A DNA stretch of 64,000 nt. It comes from an uncultured Geobacteraceae bacterium. GTDB lineage: Bacteria; Desulfobacterota; Desulfuromonadia; Geobacterales; Pseudopelobacteraceae. This document shows, one piece after another, positions 8,347 to 15,940 of this stretch. Made by a program: the position numbers and the translations under genes. Each line of letters opens with the position of its first letter. Position 1 is the stretch's first letter. The notes under the pieces were generated by a model, which did not search any database, was not told where the DNA came from, and saw only the letters and a program-made list of their open reading frames with translations. Location of the stretch: positions 1 through 64,000 of the forward strand of contig CAIQWT010000053.1 in NCBI GenBank assembly GCA_903875605.1, given 5' to 3'.

Positions 8347-8751
8347 TTAATGCTCGTGATATCCCATTACAACCAGAAGACAACTGCCATCGGCGATGAC
8401 GTTTATTCCCTTTTCGCGGCAGAGTGCCACCGCATCCGGATGCTCGGCTCCCGGCTGCATCCAGATATTCTTTATCCCCTTTTGGATTGCCTGTGGAACT
8501 AGCTTTGCGGTGACAGTTGGCGGAGTTATCATTGATATGCTTAAGGCTCCAGGTGGCAGGTCACCGATTGAGGCCGCGCAGAGTATCCCTTCTATTTCTG
8601 ATTCATTGGGATTAACAGGAATGGCAATTTTTTCGTGCTGCAGGTAGCAGCGCAGTACTTTATTGCCATATTTTTGGCGATTGATGGATGCACCGACCAC
8701 GCCGTATGCGGGTGAAGCGAGGAACTGCAGGATCTGCTCTTGAATGGTCAT
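8347..8751 (-). CDS. CoA-binding domain protein, YccU-like
   Basis: 134 residues from the chosen start. A single Rossmann-like CoA-binding domain: YGVVGASINRQKYGNKVLRCYLQ, IPVNPNESEIEGI, SISMITPPTVTAKLVPQAIQKGIKNIWMQPGAEHPDAV. This is the family of E. coli YccU and of the N-terminal domain of acyl-CoA synthetases; the precise role is unknown. The track ORF begins at 8835, but its first 28 residues do not resemble the family, while the ATG at 8751 has AAGGAG at ideal distance and opens with MTIQEQILQFL, so I use that start. Monocistronic with a terminator. Confidence 0.88.
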   Translation of the reverse strand: MTIQEQILQFLASPAYGVVGASINRQKYGNKVLRCYLQHEKIAIPVNPNESEIEGILCAASIGDLPPGALSISMITPPTVTAKLVPQAIQKGIKNIWMQPGAEHPDAVALCREKGINVIADGSCLLVVMGYHEH

Positions 8752-9118
8752 ACGAGGCTCCTTTTCTAAGTTAAGGTTATAAAGTGTAAAGATTAAGTAA
8801 TGGAGACAGTTGTCGCCAAGAGATGCCGCTTCCATGGTAGCTGGTACTCATCAAAAAACCGGTTAGAGGACTTTCTTCCGCTCCAGTATATGCACTCCTG
8901 TTGTTAATGCAATCGGATTTAAAGCGGTACATTAGCGGGAGAATGTCGAGAAGCTTGCCCTCTTCTTGGATTCAACTACCAATTTAACTAATGGATTGCA
9001 TACTGAAAGCAGATTTGGAAGTAGAAGTTTGAACTCTCTGCTTTAGAACAGCATTAGATATTCACTAATTCATATGGCATAAACGGCGATGATGTCATTT
9101 AGGCAACCAGACAATATT

Positions 9119-9130
9119 CCGATTTATCGG
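9119..9130. promoter_or_regulatory. Small palindrome upstream of the cluster promoter
   Basis: CCGAT-TT-ATCGG is a perfect 5-bp inverted repeat about 45 bases ahead of the -35 hexamer, where an activator could sit. Short palindromes occur by chance, so this is only a candidate. Confidence 0.25.
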
Positions 9131-9174
9131 CATGTTGATTTGTCTATTATATTTTATATATTTTATAAAACCAA

Positions 9175-9204
9175 TTGACATCCGCTCAATATTTCGATTA
9201 TATA
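9175..9204 (+). promoter_or_regulatory. Sigma70-like promoter of the MORN/propeller cluster
   Basis: A consensus TTGACA (9175-9180) is followed after 17-18 bases by TTATAT/TATATA (9198-9204). An uninterrupted AT tract (TATTATATTTTATATATTTT) precedes it and could act as an UP element. It is the only strong promoter seen ahead of the six co-directional genes ending at 22420. Confidence 0.6.
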
Positions 9205-9340
9205 AACGCCATTTCATAAATATAAATTGAATAAAATCATAGAATATACATAGAATCTAATTCTTGTTGCAGCGATTTATAAAAACATTGATTAAATGAA
9301 AACACCCATTTAGATCTAGCTTGCCTTGGGAGACTCATTA

Positions 9341-11182
9341 GTGAATATCGCGATTAATTATACTCATAGTTGTGTTCTCTGCTTGGCGTGTCTTGCAATT
9401 TTCAGCTCTTCTGTAATGGCTCAGTGCGAAGGCGATTGTAAGGATGGTAAAGGTGTTTTACGCTCTTCCGAAGGTCAAATATTATATGAAGGTCAATTTA
9501 AATATGAGAAGTTTGAAGGCCAGGGAGTCCAGTACAGGCTAGACGGTAAAACAGCCTATGAGGGTACATGGAAGAAAGATAAAAAAGAAGGTCAAGGCAC
9601 TTTATATGCGCCTGACGGGAGTAAATACAAGGGTCAGTTCGTGGCTGATATGAAAAACGGACAAGGCCATTTTTACGGGCAGGATGGTGTAGAGCAATAT
9701 GAGGGTTTGTGGAAAGACGATACATGCGTTTACAGAGGCCAGATCAAAGACGGTAAAAAAAATGGGAACGGGGTACTCTTCGGGGCAAATGATGCAATAG
9801 AATATGAAGGTGTGTGGAAAAATGACCGGAAAGAGGGTAAAGGCACTTCATACGAACCGGATGGAAATAGATATGAGGGACAATTCGAAAATGACAAAAA
9901 AAACGGCCAGGGGATTTTATACGTTCCTTTTGAGGGAGCACAAAGTATTTGGTCAGTTATGTTTAAGCCAGGCGACGATAAAAACAAAAATGCCATAAAG
10001 CAATACGTCAAACTATACGAAGGACAATGGAAAGAGGGCAGACTTGATGGCGCGGTAATCGAGTATTATCCCGACGGGAAAAAGAGTTATGAAGGATATA
10101 TGATAAATGGCATTCGCGACGGCCAGGGGATCGGTTACAGGAAGGACGGCATCAAGACGTATCAGGGTATGTGGAAGAGTAATAACTATAACGGAAGGGG
10201 AACTTCCTTTAGCCAGGACGGAAGGAAGATCTACGATGGATTTTGGAAAGATGGGAAATATGAAGGCCAAGGGATTTCATTCTACCCGGATGGCAACAAG
10301 CTTTATGAAGGTGCATGGAAAGACAGTAAGCTAAACGGCAAGAGTGTTTCTTATGCACCGGATGGTGGCATGCTTTACGATGGTGAATGGAAGAACGACA
10401 AAAAAGACGGCATGGGAGCGTTTACGTGGTCGGATGGCAGTAAGTATGAGGGGCAATTCAAGGATGATATGATACATGGCCAGGGCAGCTTTTATGTGAC
10501 TCTTGGAAAAGAAGGAAGCAGCTCTCTTTCCCAATTATTCGATTTTCTTATTAAGCTTGATGAAAGGGAAGAGATCAATATTCCATCGGACATAAAAGTT
10601 GTAAAAGAGAAAAAAAATACAAAGAGTTCCAAAGGAGCAAAAGCCTCCAAGGGAATAAAAAACATAGAGAGCAGTGAAGCCATAAAAGAAGCAGTAACCC
10701 TGATTAAACTTTTTACCGGCGAGTGGAAGGATGGAGAAATACATGGTCATGGCACCTATTATTATCCGGATGGTAATAAACGCTATGACGGTGAGTGGAA
10801 GGATGGGGAAATTAGTGGCAAAGGGATTTATTTTTATCCTAAGGGTACAAAACTTTATGAGGGTGAATTAAAAAACGGTAAGCCCGACGGGAATGGTATT
10901 AAATATCGCAGGGATGGCAGCAAAATTTTTGATAGTACATGGAAAAACGGCAAAATAGAGGGCAAAGGTGTGGAGTTCCGGAAGGATGGTACCAAGCTCT
11001 ACGAAGGACAGTGGAAAAATAGTGAGTACAACGGAAAAGGGATCTCCTTCGGAGCCGGTGGAGTCAAGCGTTACGAGGGGCAGTGGAAAGACCGCAAGTT
11101 TGAGGGCAAGGGAACGTACTTCTCCCCGGACGGGAAAGTTAACTATGAAGGTCAATGGCATGACGGCAACTTATCCAAGTAA
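9341..11182 (+). CDS. Exported protein made of about 21 MORN repeats
   Basis: 613 residues from the chosen GTG. The track start is a TTG at 9326, but GGGAG sits about eight bases ahead of the GTG at 9341 and overlaps the TTG-start region, so the GTG is preferred. A Sec signal peptide ends SSVMA, leaving a mature N-terminus QCEGDC. The rest is a solenoid of MORN units of the type YEGxWKxGKxxGxGxxxxxDG. I count 21, with two interruptions: a short hydrophobic insert after repeat 7 and a roughly 70-residue lysine-rich insert between repeats 14 and 15 (KEKKNTKSSKGAKASKG). MORN repeats mediate protein or membrane contacts; in bacteria they also appear in toxin-antitoxin-like MORN proteins, but those are usually far shorter. 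First gene of the propeller cluster. Function unknown. Confidence 0.85.
   Translation: MNIAINYTHSCVLCLACLAIFSSSVMAQCEGDCKDGKGVLRSSEGQILYEGQFKYEKFEGQGVQYRLDGKTAYEGTWKKDKKEGQGTLYAPDGSKYKGQFVADMKNGQGHFYGQDGVEQYEGLWKDDTCVYRGQIKDGKKNGNGVLFGANDAIEYEGVWKNDRKEGKGTSYEPDGNRYEGQFENDKKNGQGILYVPFEGAQSIWSVMFKPGDDKNKNAIKQYVKLYEGQWKEGRLDGAVIEYYPDGKKSYEGYMINGIRDGQGIGYRKDGIKTYQGMWKSNNYNGRGTSFSQDGRKIYDGFWKDGKYEGQGISFYPDGNKLYEGAWKDSKLNGKSVSYAPDGGMLYDGEWKNDKKDGMGAFTWSDGSKYEGQFKDDMIHGQGSFYVTLGKEGSSSLSQLFDFLIKLDEREEINIPSDIKVVKEKKNTKSSKGAKASKGIKNIESSEAIKEAVTLIKLFTGEWKDGEIHGHGTYYYPDGNKRYDGEWKDGEISGKGIYFYPKGTKLYEGELKNGKPDGNGIKYRRDGSKIFDSTWKNGKIEGKGVEFRKDGTKLYEGQWKNSEYNGKGISFGAGGVKRYEGQWKDRKFEGKGTYFSPDGKVNYEGQWHDGNLSK
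9485..11176 (+). repeat. Array of MORN repeats (coding)
   Basis: About 21 degenerate units of 23-24 codons, each starting at a Tyr/Phe-x-Gly triplet (YEG, YDG, YKG, YQG, FTG). The repeats are well diverged at DNA level, so the array is old rather than a recent slippage expansion. Confidence 0.85.
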
Positions 11183-11218
11183 AGCCGCCCGAATCACACT
11201 TTGTGCAGGGAGTTTTTC

Positions 11219-13102
11219 ATGAGTTCTCAACCCAACCTGAAAAAGAATAGCACGCCCGCACGTATCTTGCGTGAATACTTTCATTTCAGTTTTTCACTGT
11301 ATTACGTGAGAGTTTTCTGCCTTTTACTGCTTTCACAGTTGTTTTATGGATGCGACGGCAGTTACAGCTCAAATCCCACAACAAATGCGTCAATACCGGG
11401 AGTGTCCGGGGCAGTCGTGAGCGATCTGTCAACACCGACAACATCGACAGATGCCAGGCTTGCCTATGCATTTACCGATGATATCGTTATGTATAGTCCA
11501 TCCTGTCCTGGACAGAGTTGTACTGAGTATATACCAGTAGGTAACCCCGTAAACTCCTATGCGATCGATCCGGTTACCGGTGGTTTTACCCTGATCGGAG
11601 AGGTTGGCGATCTTTCCCCTCCGAATACGTTATCAATAGCTTTGGCTCCGTCAAGCAATTTCCTCTACCTGCTTTCCGGCGAGAATCTTGTGCACACGTT
11701 TTCAATCGGCTATTTGAACGTTACCGGCACCGAATTTGCCAACCAGAAACTCGACCCGCTGAAACTCTACTATAAACTGGTAAAGGGTGGGTATATTTCG
11801 GAAGCCGTCTTATCACCAGGACAGGCAACCGATAATTTGATTACCCTGCTTGAAGAAACAACCCTCTTTGACCAAATAGCTGCAAAAAACCCAAACATAA
11901 CGCTGACGAATGATTTAGCAGCTCTGAAAACTAAAACTGTTGCAATCAGGGGAAAGAGCTTCAGTATACTTTCCTTCAGCGACAGAAAGGCGATCGTAAA
12001 CCTGAACCGGCTAATGCTTGAACTGGTCTATCCGGATGATATTCCTAAAAACAAAGGCTTCTCCTCACTTCATGCCGTTGGCTCACCGGTATCGACACCA
12101 ACTGTACCCTGGGGTGCTTCAATTGTGATTGATCCACTTGGTAAATTCGCCTATGTCCTTGGTTCCAGCAGTGTGTGGGTGTATTCCATAAATCAGGCCA
12201 CCGGTGCGCTAACCTCCAGAGCTGTTCAGTCGGTTGGATTAAGTCAACTTATAATCACCCCATCCGGTTCTTTTGCCTATGGTTCAAATAATGGCACAAT
12301 GCACACCTACAAAGTTGAGCGCAGCACCGGAGTGCTTAATGAAATCGGAAGTTCCTATTCATTTAAAAGTTGGGTAGGAGGCGTTCAATTCCATAATATG
12401 GCTTTGGACCCAACAGGTAAATTTCTTTATTACATCGGAAGCTCCGGTTTCCATACCAATTTAGCTGAATTTGGTCAGTGCGGATCCACCAGATATCAGC
12501 TCGGCAGCTTGATCTACACCTTCATAATAGATGCAAACACTGGCCTGCTGACTCAAAGCGGGGCCGTAGTCGATACTACACCCAATATTATGGTGTGGGG
12601 TGCGGTGGATCCAAATGGCCGTTTTGTACAATTGCTAAACACTCAACGGTATTCCGGAAACCCCATCCCGCCATATACGGATGGCATTTGTCCTGGTCCT
12701 ACAACAAACGATCTTAAGCCGGGGCACATAAATTCGTATCTAGTTGATCCGTCATCAGGACAATTGTTTTCCACCGGAAATATTGCGGCAGGCGGAAGGG
12801 AGTATCAGCCTGGGTATGTCAACGCAGCTTTAGATTCAGTAATGTTACTAGGTAATATAACAGGCAGTTACCTCTATCTTCTTAATGCCGGTGATATGTA
12901 CATGTACAACATTGATCAGGCTGATGGTTCTCTCACTGTTACCGGATCTCCTTTGACCGGAGCAACTATAACGGCAATGCCAGTAAAGAAAGATCCTCCT
13001 AATACCTGGCCATCAAAGTGCTATTCAAATTCACAATTTAATTCGGCTCTATGTAGAGTCACTGATTCTCGTTTTAACTCAATAATCTGGGCGGGGCATT
13101 AA
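11219..13102 (+). CDS. Lipoprotein with lactonase-type (YncE-like) beta-propeller
   Basis: 627 residues. The ATG at 11219 has AGGGAG in front and replaces the TTG of the track. The N-terminal signal region LLLLSQLFYGC is a lipoprotein signal with Cys as the mature first residue; Asp is at +2. At least six units of the lactonase-propeller type follow: YAIDPVTGGFTLIG, YSINQATGALTSRA, YKVERSTGVLNEIG, FIIDANTGLLTQSG, YLVDPSSGQLFSTG, YNIDQADGSLTVTG, each preceded by a PxGKFxYV-type strand. A predicted helical insert of about 100 residues (KLYYKLVKGGYISEAV onward) splits blades 1 and 2. Enzymes of this fold include 6-phosphogluconolactonase, but as a lipoprotein a binding role is more likely. Its propeller resembles the C-terminal half of the next gene product. 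Confidence 0.8.
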   Translation: MSSQPNLKKNSTPARILREYFHFSFSLYYVRVFCLLLLSQLFYGCDGSYSSNPTTNASIPGVSGAVVSDLSTPTTSTDARLAYAFTDDIVMYSPSCPGQSCTEYIPVGNPVNSYAIDPVTGGFTLIGEVGDLSPPNTLSIALAPSSNFLYLLSGENLVHTFSIGYLNVTGTEFANQKLDPLKLYYKLVKGGYISEAVLSPGQATDNLITLLEETTLFDQIAAKNPNITLTNDLAALKTKTVAIRGKSFSILSFSDRKAIVNLNRLMLELVYPDDIPKNKGFSSLHAVGSPVSTPTVPWGASIVIDPLGKFAYVLGSSSVWVYSINQATGALTSRAVQSVGLSQLIITPSGSFAYGSNNGTMHTYKVERSTGVLNEIGSSYSFKSWVGGVQFHNMALDPTGKFLYYIGSSGFHTNLAEFGQCGSTRYQLGSLIYTFIIDANTGLLTQSGAVVDTTPNIMVWGAVDPNGRFVQLLNTQRYSGNPIPPYTDGICPGPTTNDLKPGHINSYLVDPSSGQLFSTGNIAAGGREYQPGYVNAALDSVMLLGNITGSYLYLLNAGDMYMYNIDQADGSLTVTGSPLTGATITAMPVKKDPPNTWPSKCYSNSQFNSALCRVTDSRFNSIIWAGH

Positions 13103-13104
13103 AT

Positions 13105-15888
13105 ATGAAAAAATTATTTTCATCCCATTTTCATCCTCGTATTCCGTCGTTTTATAGCTTCTCAATTAAAATATCGGCGCTCGCAGTTCTGCTGCTTTCG
13201 CTAGTAGCCTGTAACAACTCGCAGTCGGGCAAGATTAATCCCATCGATACCAATGGAAAGGAACTTGGCGTGCTTGCCAGTGTCGCAATTGGCCCTACAA
13301 CCACATCTTCTGCCACTGACGGCTTGTACAGTCCGATGGCGGTGTCGCTCTCCTGTGATGGAGGTGCTGATGGCTACTGCCTGGCAACATATTACACAAT
13401 AGATGGTACAACCCCAAACAGGGCTTCTACAGTTTACTCCGGGCCAATTTCTATCTGGTCCAAAACAACTTTGAAATATTTTTCAATTGACAAAGCCGGT
13501 AATGCCGAACCGGTTAAAACTCAAAACTTCCTGGTTGGGTCTATCGCTATTCGCGATATTAAAACGTTTGCAGCCGGCTGGAACCACACGCTAGGGATTA
13601 AAAAGGACGGCACACTGTGGGCGTGGGGGGGAGGAGACTCCGGACAGCTCGGTAATGGGACTCTTGTCGACCAAAAAATACCCGTTCTAATCGATAGCGG
13701 CAGCCCGCCATGGTCAGCCGTTTCTGCAGGCAAATCTTTTTCGCTGGGGCTCAGAAGTGACGGAACTCTATGGGCTTGGGGTTTAAACACCAATGGTCAG
13801 CTTGGAGACGGATCCACGATTGACAAAAAAACTCCGGTTCAAATAGGTACTGATACTTTATGGCAGGCAATAACAGCAGGGTCGTCATTTTCTTTGGGAC
13901 TCAAAAAGGATGGTTCACTCTGGGCATGGGGTTCTAATTCATTTGGCCAGCTTGGTGACGGGTCGCAAAACGACAAAAACATTCCAATCCGGATTGGCTC
14001 CAAGGATACCTGGACCTCTATTTCTGCCGGATATTCTCATTCAGTAGCTCTTATGAACAATGGCACCCTCTGGGCGTGGGGCGGCAACAGCTCAGGACAG
14101 CTTGGTGATGGCACGAAGGCTGACAGTAATATTCCGGTTTCGGTTCCAGGAACAAACTGGTCTGCAATTGCCGCAGGCGGCAGTGGCGTACCGTATGCTG
14201 TCACCGGTGGATATATCGTAGGAGGACACACGCTTGCACTGAAAAGTGATGGGACCTTGTGGGCGTGGGGACAGGACACCTTTGGTCAGCTTGGTGACGC
14301 CGCTTCGCAATTAAATTATTACATGGGATGGGCGGAAGCCGGAACCTCGCCACTCTCTGAATATGGCGGCAGTAGAGATGGATCACTTCCATTCCAAATA
14401 GGTTCAGATAGTGACTGGTCAAATATCTCCGCCGGAGGGGGGCATAGCGTAGCATTGAAAAACGATGGCACTCTCTGGGCGTGGGGTTTAAACGTTAATG
14501 GCCAACTGGCCAACGGTAATGCCGGGATGAACAATCTGCTTCCCCTCCCTGTTGGCGACGACATCCGGTTGCCATTGATTCTACCGAAACGGCCCTGGGC
14601 AACCATCTCTGCCGGGGGATACCATACGACAGCTTTGCGGAGTGATGGCACCCTGTGGGCATGGGGTTGGAATAGCTCCAGTCAATTGGGTGATAATACA
14701 ACCATGTCAACCGGCGGAGGGTCAGGTTCGGCTACTGTTTCTAAAGGGGGATTCACGGCAATATCTCCAACATGGAAGCTGCCTAGGTTCGCCTATGTTG
14801 TGTCTGACAAGGTGTACCCCTACTCGATAGATTATAATCCCGGCTCTGGTTCTGGACCTAACACCGGATCAGGTAAATTAACCAGCACAGCTGCACCTGT
14901 CAATGCAGGTGAATTACCTACATCTGCTGCGATCCATCCCACCGGAAAGTTCCTTTATGTGACGGACAGTAAAACAGCTGCGGTGAACGGTGATAAAGTC
15001 AGTTACATCCATCAATTTTCTGTTGACCCAATATCCGGCGCCTTAACCGAAATCGGCAGCGATTCCAACGGAGTAAAAACACTTTACGATCCTGTCTCGA
15101 TAACGGTTGATCCTTTGGGCAGGTTTGTATATGTCGTTGGCTCTCATTCCAAAGGGTGGAAGACGATAGCGGTCTATACGGTTAATCCTGCATCAGGTGA
15201 GCTAACCTGCACTGGAACTGTGGCCCAAGGGGCTTATGCCCTCGCGGTTGAGCCACTTGGAAGATACGCCTATGTATTGAAAAATTCCGGGATACCATCA
15301 TCAACCGGAGTTATCAGCTACAGTATCGACCAAACCACCGGTATGTTGAATAGCGCTATTCGTGGGCGAGATGAGTTGTTTTCCAAAGTGGACAACGAGA
15401 TTGTATCAGCCAAGTATCTCACGGTTGATCTCTCCGGGCAGTTTCTGTATGTAGCCAAAGAGGGAGGAGCCTCAAGCAGTGCTGAAATACAGATTTATCG
15501 AATTATTCAGGCATCTGGGGAAGTAGTTGTTTCCGGGAGTCCCTATCCGACAACTTCAATTTCGGCGATGGCAATTAGTCCGCGCAGTGAAGGTGAGCCT
15601 TTTGCTTATCAGTATTTATCCATGATCAACTACTCAAAGCCAAACATAATAAGGATCGACCAGGCTGTCGGAAGTTTAACGGACATGAACATTGATCTGT
15701 CTGCTGCATCCGGTTCGGTAGGAGTTGCTGCTGAAGCAACCGGCAAACTGTTTTACTACCTGACTTCCAGTTCGATTTATGGATATGCATTGGACCGATC
15801 CGGTAAAATGCAGCCACTCGGTTCTATGGCCGGCAATGCTGGAACCGGGGGTAGACCCCTGAAAACGATGGTGTTTGCTTCGTATTAG
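13105..15888 (+). CDS. Lipoprotein: chitobiase-like module, seven RCC1 repeats, lactonase-type propeller
   Basis: 927 residues; starts two bases after the previous stop. The signal ends LLLSLVAC, a canonical lipobox with Asn at +2, predicting outer-membrane sorting. Residues about 70-145 form a chitobiase/beta-hexosaminidase C-terminal-like module (YYTIDGTTPNRASTVYSGP, FSIDKAGNAEP). Residues about 153-535 hold seven RCC1 repeats with the core DGTLWAWGxNxxGQLGDG, one complete seven-bladed propeller. Residues about 555-927 form a second, lactonase-type propeller (VDPLGRFVYVVGSHSKGW, YTVNPASGELTCTG, YSIDQTTGMLNSA). RCC1 domains in bacteria are secreted adhesion or recognition modules in some effectors. 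I do not recognise a characterised relative with this exact order. The RCC1 half is shared with the next gene, the lactonase half with the previous one. Confidence 0.82.
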   Translation: MKKLFSSHFHPRIPSFYSFSIKISALAVLLLSLVACNNSQSGKINPIDTNGKELGVLASVAIGPTTTSSATDGLYSPMAVSLSCDGGADGYCLATYYTIDGTTPNRASTVYSGPISIWSKTTLKYFSIDKAGNAEPVKTQNFLVGSIAIRDIKTFAAGWNHTLGIKKDGTLWAWGGGDSGQLGNGTLVDQKIPVLIDSGSPPWSAVSAGKSFSLGLRSDGTLWAWGLNTNGQLGDGSTIDKKTPVQIGTDTLWQAITAGSSFSLGLKKDGSLWAWGSNSFGQLGDGSQNDKNIPIRIGSKDTWTSISAGYSHSVALMNNGTLWAWGGNSSGQLGDGTKADSNIPVSVPGTNWSAIAAGGSGVPYAVTGGYIVGGHTLALKSDGTLWAWGQDTFGQLGDAASQLNYYMGWAEAGTSPLSEYGGSRDGSLPFQIGSDSDWSNISAGGGHSVALKNDGTLWAWGLNVNGQLANGNAGMNNLLPLPVGDDIRLPLILPKRPWATISAGGYHTTALRSDGTLWAWGWNSSSQLGDNTTMSTGGGSGSATVSKGGFTAISPTWKLPRFAYVVSDKVYPYSIDYNPGSGSGPNTGSGKLTSTAAPVNAGELPTSAAIHPTGKFLYVTDSKTAAVNGDKVSYIHQFSVDPISGALTEIGSDSNGVKTLYDPVSITVDPLGRFVYVVGSHSKGWKTIAVYTVNPASGELTCTGTVAQGAYALAVEPLGRYAYVLKNSGIPSSTGVISYSIDQTTGMLNSAIRGRDELFSKVDNEIVSAKYLTVDLSGQFLYVAKEGGASSSAEIQIYRIIQASGEVVVSGSPYPTTSISAMAISPRSEGEPFAYQYLSMINYSKPNIIRIDQAVGSLTDMNIDLSAASGSVGVAAEATGKLFYYLTSSSIYGYALDRSGKMQPLGSMAGNAGTGGRPLKTMVFASY
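13567..14705 (+). repeat. RCC1 repeat array A (coding, seven units)
   Basis: Seven units with the core LxLKSDGTLWAWGxNxxGQLGDGT. The DNA is also repetitive around the ctgtgggcgtgggg core, so recombination with array B in the neighbouring gene is conceivable. Confidence 0.85.
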
Positions 15889-15940
15889 ATTCTAGCGCGT
15901 ATTATGATCAATGACGGCAGATAAGACGTGGAGGCAGACA

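Larger units (their letters stand above)
8752..9340. other. Long AT-rich intergenic region upstream of the beta-propeller cluster
   Basis: 589 bases without a credible gene on either strand. The left part must contain the promoter of the CoA-binding gene, which I could not place. The right part (about 9130-9300) is strikingly AT-rich and contains a good sigma70 promoter for the six-gene cluster (9175-9204), an AT tract directly upstream of its -35 resembling an UP element, and a small palindrome CCGATTTATCGG at 9119-9130. The predicted leader before the first gene is about 130 bases, long enough for regulation, but I recognise no riboswitch. Confidence 0.6.
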
